NCBI RefSeq assembly: GCF_900100205.1
Contig: NZ_FNEQ01000004.1
Location: 248,001 to 312,000, forward strand
Length of the DNA: 64,000 nt
Reading direction: 5' to 3'
Source: Duganella sp. OV510
GTDB lineage: Bacteria; Pseudomonadota; Gammaproteobacteria; Burkholderiales; Burkholderiaceae_D
A program made the position numbers and the translations under genes. This document shows, one piece after another, positions 1-7,115 of the stretch; the stretch's first letter is position 1, and every line of letters begins with the position of its first letter. The notes under the pieces were generated by a model. It did no database searches. It was not told the DNA's origin and was given only the letters and a program-made list of their open reading frames with translations.

Positions 1-100
1 TCTTCGCACGAGCTAAGCCGGCTTGCGTATGCTCCAAGAGCAAATCACACTCCATCTCCGCCACGGCGGCAAGCATCGTCAGCATCATCTTGCCGGTGCA
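1..100 (-). pseudogene. Fragment of a serine recombinase (Tn3-type resolvase/invertase)
   Basis: Read on the minus strand, the first 100 bases encode a run containing LTMLAAVAEMECDLLLEHTQ followed by AGLARAK. This matches the conserved end of the catalytic domain of Tn3-family resolvases and invertases (the family pattern is MLxxxAEfERdLixERTqAGLArAr). The frame continues past the left edge of the window, so the C-terminal helix-turn-helix part, if present, lies outside. On its N-terminal side the match stops near position 100, where sequence of another character begins, so the catalytic serine region is missing. I read it as a relic left by a transposon or integrative element. The family is clear from the motif; the inactivation is inferred from the abrupt loss of homology. 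Confidence 0.7.
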
Positions 101-198
101 AAACCTGGAGTGGAGCAGGAGGCGGGGCTGCGATAGGTGGCGGAATGGGCTATGCCGGCACCGCATATGACTATGGTTGGGAATGGGATCAATTCTAA
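100..198 (+). pseudogene. C-terminal tail of a Gly-rich, bacteriocin-like small peptide gene
   Basis: The frame that ends with TAA at 196-198 reads WSGAGGGAAIGGGMGYAGTA and then YDYGWEWDQF. A Gly/Ala-rich segment with GxxxG-like spacing followed by an aromatic tail resembles the mature part of small class II bacteriocins or microcins. There is no in-frame start: upstream the frame runs straight into antisense resolvase sequence, so the leader half appears to have been removed. No immunity or export gene is visible next to it. This is a weak resemblance based on composition, not a family match. Confidence 0.3.
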
Positions 199-552
199 AA
201 CCAGAGCCGAGTTCTAGTCTGGACTTGTCGCGGCGTGCAGACAGGGCAATTTGCTGAGCAACAGCATTGCAGTGGCAAACGGATGACTGATTGGAAGTGG
301 CCCGGCAAATAAGGCGAGGGAGGCAGCGTTTCGCGCCACCTCTACAATCCAGCACCAGCGGTGGCTACACACACATGCGCCACTCGCCGCACGCGCGCTG
401 GCCTTCCAGTACAGCTCCACAATGCGCTGCAGATAGTCCAGCTGACCTTTTATAACCGCCGCGAAGGCCACAGGGCCATGGATCTGTAGAACAATGCCCG
501 GGTCAGCTGCGCTGACATCCAATGCGGAGACATGCATTCCGTGACTGACCTT
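199..552. other. Stretch without a convincing gene next to the resolvase scar
   Basis: I see no confident gene here. One minus-strand open frame (214-537, 107 codons) starts with plausible, mixed-composition residues but becomes Cys- and Trp-rich in the middle and lacks any recognisable domain, signal peptide or good ribosome binding site. The stretch lies between mobile-element debris and a small conserved-looking gene, and is best read as degraded or accessory DNA. Confidence 0.4.
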
Positions 553-672
553 CTACTTCTGCTTAGCCGAGAGCGCTTGCAGTATCGACTGCGGGATTTC
601 GCGACAGCCGCAAGCTTTCGAGTGAGCCACGTGCCACTCGACGCGCTGCTGCAACGTCGGATTTTTCGGCAT
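553..672 (-). CDS. Very small conserved-type hypothetical protein (39 aa)
   Basis: The 39-residue product starts MPKNPTLQQRVEWHVAHSKA and continues CGCREIPQSILQAL. The pattern RVEWHxxHxxxCGCRxIPxSI looks like a real small protein: two His and two Cys with regular spacing could bind a metal, and the composition is unlike the Arg/Ser-rich shadow frames beside it. A longer upstream start exists, but the added residues look non-coding. I recall similar short proteins in Oxalobacteraceae but cannot name a function. Confidence 0.45.
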   Translation of the reverse strand: MPKNPTLQQRVEWHVAHSKACGCREIPQSILQALSAKQK

Positions 673-697
673 ACGATGTTGCTCATGCCAAGCCCTA

Positions 698-1009
698 TTA
701 GTTTTCCCCATCGTAAGCCTCAAGAGCGGCGGGAAGTGCGCTAATCGCAACAGCGCCAACTGCGGGCAATCCAATCAACACAGCACTCAACACCTCCTGC
801 CTCGACGCGCCGTGGGTCTTCGCTGACAGTACATGAAAAGGAATTCCCGAGGTATTGCCTGTCGCAGCAAGGACTGCAATATAGGCCAGTTCTTCGGTTT
901 TCTTATCCAGGGTACTGGCCTCATCCAGGCCTTTTACCGCCTGCATCCACGCCTGTGCGTGCGCCGGCGCTTCCTGCATAAACAATGAAAATGCTTTTGA
1001 TATGCTCAT
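698..1009 (-). CDS. Carboxymuconolactone decarboxylase/AhpD-like protein
   Basis: This 103-residue protein has the all-helical AhpD/CMD fold pattern: an N-terminal helix pair, then TEELAYIAVLAATGNTSGIP, then the helix GASRQEVLSAVLIGLPAVGA. Where AhpD-type peroxidases carry the redox CxxC-x3-H, this protein has SGIPFHV, so it lacks the redox cysteines and is not expected to be a disulfide reductase. Such SGIPFHV variants are a known subgroup annotated only as CMD-family proteins. A GGAG ribosome binding site precedes the ATG. It is divergent from the gene at 1228, with possible operator repeats between them. Confidence 0.8.
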   Translation of the reverse strand: MSISKAFSLFMQEAPAHAQAWMQAVKGLDEASTLDKKTEELAYIAVLAATGNTSGIPFHVLSAKTHGASRQEVLSAVLIGLPAVGAVAISALPAALEAYDGEN

Positions 1010-1069
1010 CGTTGTTCTCCGTTGATTATTCTCGTTACCGTAATTCCATCATCACCGCTTTTGCTATCC

Positions 1070-1147
1070 AGATCACTTTTGTGATTGAAACGATAAATTG
1101 TGCTCGTCTGAAAAGTTGTTATAGTCACTTTTCCTGACGTAGTCACT
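1070..1147. promoter_or_regulatory. Possible operator repeats between divergent genes
   Basis: The divergent intergenic region contains an inverted repeat ATCAC-TTTT-GTGAT near 1072-1085 and two direct copies of TAGTCACT at 1122-1129 and 1140-1147, 18 bp apart. Half-sites sharing TCACTTTT recur. The arrangement suggests a regulator binding site, but no regulator gene is adjacent and no match to a known motif is claimed. Confidence 0.3.
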
Positions 1148-1227
1148 GGCGCCCAGCCATTGCGCCCCACTGTGACTTCTGATTCTCACCCAAGCCCGTG
1201 AGCATTTTTTGATACGAGGTGAGAATC

Positions 1228-1431
1228 ATGCAACCAAGACTAAACCATCAATTCGCCCAAGTGGTAGAGCAGGCCATCGTGCTCGAAGCACTCAGTGGCG
1301 CCGCGACCGCGTGGGCCTATCTGGCTGCTTACGGCGTGCCGAAAGAAACCATCCTGCGCGTGCTGTCCACCGCATCGGTCCGGCGCAAGACAGACAATCC
1401 TTCCTCCAACGCCATCGAAAACTGCCGCTGA
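1228..1431 (+). CDS. Small conserved-type hypothetical protein (67 aa)
   Basis: The start at 1228 is chosen because GAGGTGAG lies at 1216-1223, a good ribosome binding distance upstream; a GTG start three codons earlier would fall inside that site. The product begins MQPRLNHQFAQVVEQAIVLE and includes GAATAWAYLAAYGVPKETIL followed by RVLSTASVRR. The helical centre followed by a basic RVL-x(4)-RR segment looks like small single-gene proteins seen in Oxalobacteraceae, apparently of unknown function. No signal peptide or membrane segment is apparent. Confidence 0.55.
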   Translation: MQPRLNHQFAQVVEQAIVLEALSGAATAWAYLAAYGVPKETILRVLSTASVRRKTDNPSSNAIENCR

Positions 1432-1435
1432 GCGC

Positions 1436-2224
1436 TCATGGGCCGATCGCGTATTTCTTCGACAAGGCGTCCACCTGCTGCGCGCCGTGGGCGCCGATCC
1501 AGTTCCACACCGCTTCCACTTGCTCGCGGTTGCGCTGATAGTAGTGGCGGTTGGCGCCCAGCCACATCGATGAGACGCGTACCGGCTTGTCCAGCCGCGT
1601 CACCTGCTTGCCGTAGCGCTTGGCGACGTAGGGATCGAGCGCGGCCGGCGTCATCAACGCCAGCGTGAAGCCGTCTACCCGCTTCAGGCGCAGCTTGTCC
1701 AGATTGTTCCAAGAGCTGAAACTGCCGTCGTCGACATGCAGGCCGGCGGCCTTCAGATATTCGGCCAGGATGGTGCCCTGGTTCACCGCCAGCACATGCG
1801 TCTTGAAATAGCTGGCCGGATCAGTATCGGCTGACAATCGATCACTGGAACGCACAAAGACATACGCCATGGTCCGCAATGCGCGGCGATGATCGGGTTC
1901 GCCGTTGACACTGGTGGCAATCAGATAACCAGCCTTATCATCAGCCGGCGTATCGGCTGGGGCGATGTCGATCACGCCACTGGTCAGCGCCAGGCGCACG
2001 CGCGCCACCGGTAGCCGCACCAGCTCGACCTGGCAGCCGACGCTGCGGAAAGCCTCACGGAACAATTCCACCAGCACGCCGGGCTTGACCGGGACGTCGC
2101 CGCCGTTGCCCATGTAGTATGGCGCGCGCTCACGGTCGGAATAGCCGATGCGCACCGGCATGCAAGGCGCTGCGGCGCGTGCACCGGTGCAGGCCAGTAA
2201 CAATAAAACGATGCAGTACTTCAT
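1436..2224 (-). CDS. Periplasmic solute-binding-like protein (SBP_bac_3 type)
   Basis: This 262-residue protein has a Sec signal peptide (MKYCIVLLLLACTGARAAA). It is followed by the pattern of extracellular solute-binding proteins family 3: VRIGYSDRERAPYYMGNGGD near the mature N-terminus, then FREAFRSVGCQVELVRLPVA, and a second lobe with the typical NQGTILAEYLKAAG strand-helix. No permease or ATPase gene lies beside it, so it is an orphan binding protein of the kind common in this family of bacteria, with unknown ligand. An alternative reading as a lipoprotein (LLLLAC) is less likely because Ala-rich processing sites follow. Confidence 0.75.
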   Translation of the reverse strand: MKYCIVLLLLACTGARAAAPCMPVRIGYSDRERAPYYMGNGGDVPVKPGVLVELFREAFRSVGCQVELVRLPVARVRLALTSGVIDIAPADTPADDKAGYLIATSVNGEPDHRRALRTMAYVFVRSSDRLSADTDPASYFKTHVLAVNQGTILAEYLKAAGLHVDDGSFSSWNNLDKLRLKRVDGFTLALMTPAALDPYVAKRYGKQVTRLDKPVRVSSMWLGANRHYYQRNREQVEAVWNWIGAHGAQQVDALSKKYAIGP

Positions 2225-2287
2225 GCCACGAGTATAGCGGCTGATAGGCTACACTTGTCAGATCTTTATTCTTGACGGAGATGCCAG

Positions 2288-3169
2288 ATGAACCGTAAGA
2301 CTGCTGCCGATTTCGATCCGGAAGTGCTGAAGCTGTTCGATCAATACGTACACGGCCGCATCAGCCGTCGTGACTTCCTGTCGTCGGCCACGCGCTACGC
2401 GGTGGGTGGCGTGACGGCGGCCGGCCTGCTGACCGCGCTGAGCCCGAGCTTCGCCGCGCCGGTGATTACGTCGGACGACAAGCGCGTCAACGCCCGCTAT
2501 GTCGAACTGCCTTCGCCGCAGGGCAATGGTACGGTGCGCGGTTATCTGGTGTCGCCGGCGGGCGCCAAGGGCAAGCTGCCGTTGGTGCTGGTGGTACATG
2601 AGAATCGCGGCCTGAATCCGCATATCGAGGATATCGCGCGCCGCGTTGCGCTGGACGGCTTTATCGCATTCGCGCCGGATGCGTTGCATACGCTGGGCGG
2701 CTATCCCGGCGATGAAGACAAGGCCCGCGCGCTGTTCGGCAAGCTGGACCAGGTCAAGACGCGCGCCGATTTCATCGCGGCCGCGCAGTGGCTGAAGCAG
2801 CAGCCGGAGGGCAATGGCAAGCTGGGCGTGGTGGGCTTCTGCTACGGCGGCGCCATCGCCAACTATCTGGCGACGCAGATGCCGGACTTGCTGGCGGCAG
2901 TGCCATTCTACGGATCGCAACCAAAGGCTGAAGAGGTGTCGCGCATCAAGGCCCATCTGCTGATCCACGACGCCAGCAAGGATGAACGCATCCTCGCCGG
3001 CTGGCCGAGCTATGAGGCGGCGTTGAAAGAGGCGGGTGTGAAATACGAGCACCACGTCTACCAGGGCGAGCACGGTTTTAACAACGACACCACGCCGCGC
3101 TACGACGAAGCCGCCGCCAAGCTCGCCTGGCAGCGGACCATTTCCTTCTTCCGCACCCGTTTGGCCTAA
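2288..3169 (+). CDS. Dienelactone hydrolase family protein, probably Tat-exported
   Basis: This 293-residue alpha/beta hydrolase has an N-terminal stretch with RISRRDFLSSATRY followed by a hydrophobic segment, a twin-arginine signal (SRRDFL) placed after about 25 residues, as in YghX-type proteins. The core carries the DLH nucleophile elbow GFCYGG (Cys nucleophile), a downstream catalytic-Asp segment (HDASKDERI) and the catalytic His in GEHGF. The family hydrolyses dienelactones or related esters and lactones; the real substrate is unknown. GGAGA precedes the ATG. It is divergent from the binding-protein gene with a 63-bp spacer. Confidence 0.85.
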   Translation: MNRKTAADFDPEVLKLFDQYVHGRISRRDFLSSATRYAVGGVTAAGLLTALSPSFAAPVITSDDKRVNARYVELPSPQGNGTVRGYLVSPAGAKGKLPLVLVVHENRGLNPHIEDIARRVALDGFIAFAPDALHTLGGYPGDEDKARALFGKLDQVKTRADFIAAAQWLKQQPEGNGKLGVVGFCYGGAIANYLATQMPDLLAAVPFYGSQPKAEEVSRIKAHLLIHDASKDERILAGWPSYEAALKEAGVKYEHHVYQGEHGFNNDTTPRYDEAAAKLAWQRTISFFRTRLA

Positions 3170-3178
3170 AACAAAGCT

Positions 3179-3212
3179 GCCATGACTTGGCCGCTATAGG
3201 CTGGGTCATGGC
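3179..3212. promoter_or_regulatory. 8-bp inverted repeat upstream of the HTH gene
   Basis: GCCATGAC (3179-3186) and GTCATGGC (3205-3212) form a perfect inverted repeat with an 18-bp spacer, just upstream of the small HTH regulator gene at 3235. It could be an autoregulatory operator. A terminator for the hydrolase gene is less likely because no T-run follows. Confidence 0.35.
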
Positions 3213-3234
3213 GGACACTGGCTCTGGAGCAAGC

Positions 3235-3612
3235 ATGAAAACTCTCACCACCATCACAACTTGCGATGAAGATCAGTTCATCCAATACAGCCGTCGGGTT
3301 GCGCGGCTTATCGATCAGGGGAGCGAGCTGCCGGAGGAAAGCCACATCATGTTTGGCGATCCGGCCGACTTGCTTAAACTTTTACGCGCCGATAACCGAG
3401 CCTTGTTTAGTGCGATTAAAGATCATCCTGGCTCTGTCAGCGATATCGCTGAACATCTTCAGCGTCAGCCGAACGCGGTGCAGAGAGACATCAATGAACT
3501 GGAGCGCTTTGGCATTGTGGCGATAGAAAAGCGGCTCATACCAGATCACGGTTATGTGGAAGAAGTCCACCTCACTGCCAAACGATTCAAACTCGAAGCC
3601 GACTTGATTTGA
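3235..3612 (+). CDS. Winged-helix DNA-binding protein of the TumA/HVO_A0114 type
   Basis: The 125-residue product has an N-terminal helical part with the segment HIMFGDPADLLKLLRADNRA. A winged helix follows: LFSAIKDHPGSVSDIAEHLQ, then RQPNAVQRDINELERFGIVA. This layout is that of HVO_A0114-family putative DNA-binding proteins, several of which are the antitoxin (TumA-like) of a TumE toxin pair. No TumE-like gene lies upstream or downstream here, so it is an orphan. The start at 3235 has a GGAG site; a longer frame from 3187 would run through an inverted repeat. The gene looks AT-richer than its neighbours, which fits an accessory origin. Confidence 0.6.
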   Translation: MKTLTTITTCDEDQFIQYSRRVARLIDQGSELPEESHIMFGDPADLLKLLRADNRALFSAIKDHPGSVSDIAEHLQRQPNAVQRDINELERFGIVAIEKRLIPDHGYVEEVHLTAKRFKLEADLI

Positions 3613-3636
3613 AAAGCCCCGCCTTGTGGGCGGGGC
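3612..3636 (-). terminator. Rho-independent terminator of the first alpha/beta hydrolase gene
   Basis: GCCCCGCC (3616-3623) pairs perfectly with GGCGGGGC (3629-3636) around a five-base loop. On the minus strand the stem is followed by four T (plus-strand AAAA at 3612-3615). It sits between the ends of two convergent genes and may also act weakly in the other direction. Confidence 0.7.
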
Positions 3637-3645
3637 CTGTGCACA

Positions 3646-4635
3646 TTACGATTTGGCGAAGGCCAGGAAGTCGTTGTGGAACTTGTCTTTGTGCGTGTCG
3701 GTCAGACCGTGTGGTGCGCCTGGGTAGACGATCAGTTTCGAACCTTTGACGATCTTGGCCGAGGCGATGCCGGCGGCTTTGATCGGCACGATCTGGTCAT
3801 CATCACCGTGGATGATCAGCGTTGGCTTGTCGAACTTTTTCAGGTCTTCGCGGAAGTCGGTTTCCGAGAAGGCTTTGATCGAGTCGTAGGTGTTTTTGAA
3901 GCCACCCTGCATGCCTTGGGCGTACCAGGCCTGGATGATGCCTTGCGACGGTTTGGCACCGGGACGGTTGTAGTTGTAGAACGGGCCGGAGGCGATATCC
4001 AGATACAGCTGGCCACGATCCTTGACCTGGCCGGCGCGGATGCCGTCGAACACTTCCAGTGGCAGGCCGTCGGGATTGTCAGCAGTTTTCAGCATCAGCG
4101 GAGGCACGGCCGAGATCAGGCCCAACTTGGCGATGCGTTTGGTGCCGTGACGGCCGACATAGCGTGCCACTTCGCCGCCGCCGGTTGAGAAGCCAGCCAG
4201 AATGATGTTCTTCAGATCCAGCGCTTCGATCAGTTGCGCCAGGTCGTCAGCGTAGTGGTCCATATCGTTGCCTTCCCAAGGCTGGCTCGAACGGCCGTGC
4301 CCACGGCGGTCATGGGTGATGACGCGGAAACCGTTATTCGCCAAGAAGAAGGCTGCCGATTCCCAGCTATCTGCATTCAGCGGCCAGCCGTGGCTCAGGA
4401 TCACTGGCTGGCCGTTACGTGGGCCCCAGTCCTTGTAGTAGATCTCAACGCCGTCACGGGTGGTGATGGTGCTCGCGGTCTTAGTCACTTTGCCTGCCAC
4501 AACCGGTGCGGCCTCAGCGCTGCCGCCAACCAGCGCAGCCAGAGGAATGGCGACAGCTGCCGCTGCGGCGCCAGCGCCACCAAACATTGCCGAACGACGG
4601 GACAGGCTGACTTGCTCTTGGGTATTTTTGCTCAT
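3646..4635 (-). CDS. Alpha/beta hydrolase, cofactor-free haloperoxidase type, Tat-exported (copy 1)
   Basis: This 329-residue protein begins with a twin-arginine-type leader ([11 protein letters not shown] plus an Ala-rich hydrophobic stretch ending AEAAP). The mature part is a classic non-heme chloroperoxidase/bromoperoxidase-like hydrolase: [10 protein letters not shown] oxyanion region, [10 protein letters not shown], nucleophile elbow GFSTGGGE, Asp in HGDDDQIVP and His in [10 protein letters not shown]. Family members hydrolyse esters and show perhydrolase activity; in vivo roles are mostly unknown. The mature part is almost identical to the next gene at 4764, while the leader differs clearly. 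CGGAG precedes the start. Its terminator lies at 3612-3636. Confidence 0.9.
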   Translation of the reverse strand: MSKNTQEQVSLSRRSAMFGGAGAAAAAVAIPLAALVGGSAEAAPVVAGKVTKTASTITTRDGVEIYYKDWGPRNGQPVILSHGWPLNADSWESAAFFLANNGFRVITHDRRGHGRSSQPWEGNDMDHYADDLAQLIEALDLKNIILAGFSTGGGEVARYVGRHGTKRIAKLGLISAVPPLMLKTADNPDGLPLEVFDGIRAGQVKDRGQLYLDIASGPFYNYNRPGAKPSQGIIQAWYAQGMQGGFKNTYDSIKAFSETDFREDLKKFDKPTLIIHGDDDQIVPIKAAGIASAKIVKGSKLIVYPGAPHGLTDTHKDKFHNDFLAFAKS

Positions 4636-4737
4636 GATAGGCTCCGAATTAGTTAGTTAACGATTTAATTGCGAACGACATGTACTCAATATATATCGCA
4701 CACAATCCAATAGCAAGCTATTTTTAGAATTTTTATG

Positions 4738-4757
4738 GGGCCGCCCGCAGGCGGCCC
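4738..4757 (-). terminator. Strong hairpin behind the second hydrolase gene
   Basis: GGGCCGCC and GGCGGCCC form a perfect 8-bp stem with loop CGCA, seven bases past the stop codon of the gene at 4764-5738. No T-run follows on the minus strand, so it may stabilise the mRNA end or work only as a weak terminator. If it leaks, transcription would continue into copy 1. Confidence 0.5.
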
Positions 4758-4763
4758 ACCTGA

Positions 4764-5738
4764 TTACGACTTGGCGAAGGCCAGGAAGTCGTTGTGGAAC
4801 TTGTCTTTGTGCGTGTCGGTCAGACCGTGTGGTGCGCCTGGGTAGACGATCAGTTTCGCACCTTTGACGATCTTGGCCGAGGCGATGCCGGCGGCTTTGA
4901 TCGGCACGATCTGGTCGTCATCACCGTGGATGACCAGCGTTGGCTTGTCGAATTTTTTCAGATCTTCGCGGAAGTCGGTTTCCGAGAAGGCCTTGATCGA
5001 GTCGTAGGTGTTTTTGAAGCCACCCTGCATGCCTTGGGCGTACCAGGCCTGGATGATGCCTTGCGATGGTTTCGCGCCAGGACGGTTGTAGTTGTAGAAC
5101 GGGCCGGAGGCGATATCCAGGTACAGCTGGCCACGATCCTTCACCTGGCCGGCGCGGATGCCGTCAAACACTTCCAGCGGCAGGCCGTCCGGATTGTCAG
5201 CAGTTTTCAGCATCAGCGGCGGCACGGCCGAGATCAGGCCCAGCTTGGCGATGCGTTTGGTGCCGTGACGGCCAACATAGCGTGCCACTTCGCCGCCGCC
5301 GGTTGAGAAGCCAGCCAGAATGATGTTCTTCAGATCCAGCGCTTCGATCAGTTGCGCCAGGTCGTCAGCGTAGTGGTCCATATCGTTGCCTTCCCAAGGC
5401 TGGCTCGAACGGCCGTGCCCACGGCGGTCATGGGTGATGACGCGGAAACCGTTATTCGCCAGGAAGAAGGCTGCCGATTCCCAGCTATCCGCATTCAGCG
5501 GCCAGCCGTGACTCAGGATCACTGGCTGGCCGTTACGCGGGCCCCAGTCCTTGTAGTAGATCTCAACGCCGTCGCGGGTGGTGATGGTACTCGCGGTCTT
5601 GGTCACCGGACCGGTGGTGGCGGCTTGCGCTTCGGAAGCGTTGCCCAGCGCGGCCAGCGGCAGGGCCACGGCAGCAGCAGCGGCGCCGACAGAGCTGAAG
5701 AATGCGTTGCGGCGGGACAGGTTGACGGTTGTGTTCAT
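4764..5738 (-). CDS. Alpha/beta hydrolase, cofactor-free haloperoxidase type, Tat-exported (copy 2)
   Basis: This 324-residue paralogue of the gene at 3646 has its own twin-arginine leader ([13 protein letters not shown]) and processing region (NASEAQAA). From the segment [20 protein letters not shown] onward the two proteins differ only at a couple of positions I can see (for example LVIHGD versus LIIHGD and VKGAK versus VKGSK). The DNA differs at scattered silent sites. Catalytic motifs [14 protein letters not shown] and GAPHGL are intact. The gene is divergent from the LysR gene at 5892, a common layout for a regulator and its target. AAGGAAG precedes the ATG. Confidence 0.9.
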   Translation of the reverse strand: MNTTVNLSRRNAFFSSVGAAAAAVALPLAALGNASEAQAATTGPVTKTASTITTRDGVEIYYKDWGPRNGQPVILSHGWPLNADSWESAAFFLANNGFRVITHDRRGHGRSSQPWEGNDMDHYADDLAQLIEALDLKNIILAGFSTGGGEVARYVGRHGTKRIAKLGLISAVPPLMLKTADNPDGLPLEVFDGIRAGQVKDRGQLYLDIASGPFYNYNRPGAKPSQGIIQAWYAQGMQGGFKNTYDSIKAFSETDFREDLKKFDKPTLVIHGDDDQIVPIKAAGIASAKIVKGAKLIVYPGAPHGLTDTHKDKFHNDFLAFAKS

Positions 5739-5891
5739 GATCTTCTTCCTTTTAGTCTATGTATGGATATGCAGTAGTTGTGCTACAGTCATTTCGTTCT
5801 GCAGCTGCGATGGAGTGAATCTTAGGCCCCGCAAAACGTTTGTGGAACAGACAACACTGCAAGCCCACTTTGCAAAAATGCAGACCCCCTC

Positions 5892-6794
5892 ATGCCAACT
5901 AGCAACGACTTCGACTGGAATGACATCCCGCTGATCCTCGCGCTCGCCCGTAGCGGCAGCATGAGCGCCACCGGCCGCCAGTTGGGCGTCGATGCCTCGA
6001 CCATCAGCCGCCGCATCGCCGCCGCCGAGAAGGCGCTGAAACTGCGCCTGTTCATCCGCGACAACACCGGCTACCAGCTGACCGACGCCGGCCAAGTCTT
6101 CGTCGAGCATGGCGAGGCGGTCTACGGCAACGTCCAGAGCATGCTGCAAGCCTCGTCGCAGGAGGCCGACGCCACCGCCGGCCCGGTCAACATTACCTCG
6201 ATCGACTTCCTGTTCGATTACTGGCTGCTGGAACACGTCCCTGCCCTGCACGTCCAGCATCCCCATCTGCAACTGACGCTGCAGGCGGAAAACCAGAATC
6301 TCTCCTTCACCCGCCGCGAGGCCGATTTCGCGCTGCGTCTGGGCAAGCCAAGCGAAGACGCAGCGCTGGTGATGCGCAAGCTGGGCGACATGGGCTTCGC
6401 TGTCTACGGCCATGAAAAGTTCGCCGGCACGCCGCGCGGCTGCTGGGGCACGCAGCCGTGGATCGCCTATGACGACGCGCTGTCCGGCACCGGCGAGATG
6501 CAATGGCTGGCAGCGATGGAACCACAGCCACGCAAGGTGCTCAAGGTGAACAGCCTGAGCACGATGGTGCGCGCCGCCCGCGCCGGCGTCGGCATGGCGC
6601 TGCTGCCGTGCATCATGGGACAGCAGGAAGGCCTGCTGCGCATCGGCGCCACGGTCGAAGTGCAACGTGATATCTGGCTGCTCAGCCACCGCGACGCCGG
6701 TGGCATCGCCCGCTTTAAAACCGTCTCCGCCTGGCTGTCGCAGGTCTATACTGCCAACGAACACCTGTTGTGCGGCGCAGCTTTAAACCCTTAA
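5892..6794 (+). CDS. LysR-family transcriptional regulator
   Basis: This 300-residue LysR protein has its HTH in residues about 8-65 (LALARSGSMSATGRQLGVDA then STISRRIAAAEKALKLRLF), followed by the substrate-binding domain (VNITSIDFLFDYWLLEHVP and onward). It is transcribed away from the duplicated hydrolase genes across a 153-bp gap that contains a small inverted repeat GTAG-N5-CTAC near 5775, a plausible part of a LysR site. The likely target is therefore the hydrolase gene at 4764, by context only. The effector is unknown. Confidence 0.88.
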   Translation: MPTSNDFDWNDIPLILALARSGSMSATGRQLGVDASTISRRIAAAEKALKLRLFIRDNTGYQLTDAGQVFVEHGEAVYGNVQSMLQASSQEADATAGPVNITSIDFLFDYWLLEHVPALHVQHPHLQLTLQAENQNLSFTRREADFALRLGKPSEDAALVMRKLGDMGFAVYGHEKFAGTPRGCWGTQPWIAYDDALSGTGEMQWLAAMEPQPRKVLKVNSLSTMVRAARAGVGMALLPCIMGQQEGLLRIGATVEVQRDIWLLSHRDAGGIARFKTVSAWLSQVYTANEHLLCGAALNP

Positions 6795-6907
6795 AACGCA
6801 TTCTGCCCCCCGTTTTTTGCAGTTCGTCACATCCCGGTGGATGGACGGATAGCCCTTGTCTATAGTTCACTCAACGCAACGAACTAACCACCCACAAGGA
6901 GCTCAAA

Positions 6908-7090
6908 ATGAACATCGCAAAAAACATGGAAATCATCTTCGCCGCTGCTGTCGTTGTTGTCAGCGCCACCTCGTTCGCTACCGCTGCGGTCAACCCGCCA
7001 GTCATCAACATCAAGGCTGACTCGGTGAGCATCCCTAGCGTGACGGTCACTGCCAAGCGCCTGACCGCTGCTGAAAAAGCAGCCCTGTAA
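6908..7090 (+). CDS. Small exported peptide (60 aa) preceding a GIN-domain gene
   Basis: A 60-residue product has a signal-like N-terminus (MNIAKNMEIIFAAAVVVVSA ending TSFATAAV) and a short mature part, VINIKADSVSIPSVTVTAKR followed by LTAAEKAAL. A good ribosome binding site (AAGGAG) precedes it. It ends 25 bp before the GIN-domain gene and probably shares its transcript. Short secreted proteins with a V-x-V-T-A-K-R core are familiar in Oxalobacteraceae but I know of no assigned function. Confidence 0.7.
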   Translation: MNIAKNMEIIFAAAVVVVSATSFATAAVNPPVINIKADSVSIPSVTVTAKRLTAAEKAAL

Positions 7091-7115
7091 TTCACACCCG
7101 ACGACGGAGCGCATC

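Larger units (their letters stand above)
3646..5738 (-). repeat. Tandem gene duplication with homogenised mature domains
   Basis: Two direct copies, offset by 1118 bp, cover about 0.84 kb each (roughly 3646-4480 and 4764-5598). Identity is near complete across the mature hydrolase domain. It breaks down at the leader-peptide boundary and in the flanking DNA. The sharp edges suggest gene conversion between older duplicates, or a recent duplication with leader replacement. Confidence 0.85.

Noticed and set aside
214-537. Possible 107-residue minus-strand gene
   Set aside because: No good start site, Cys/Trp-rich middle and no family; listed only as part of the unannotated stretch.
2258-3073. 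Minus-strand frame opposite the dienelactone hydrolase
   Set aside because: No motifs, Arg/His/Gln-rich; the plus-strand gene has Tat signal and DLH catalytic motifs.
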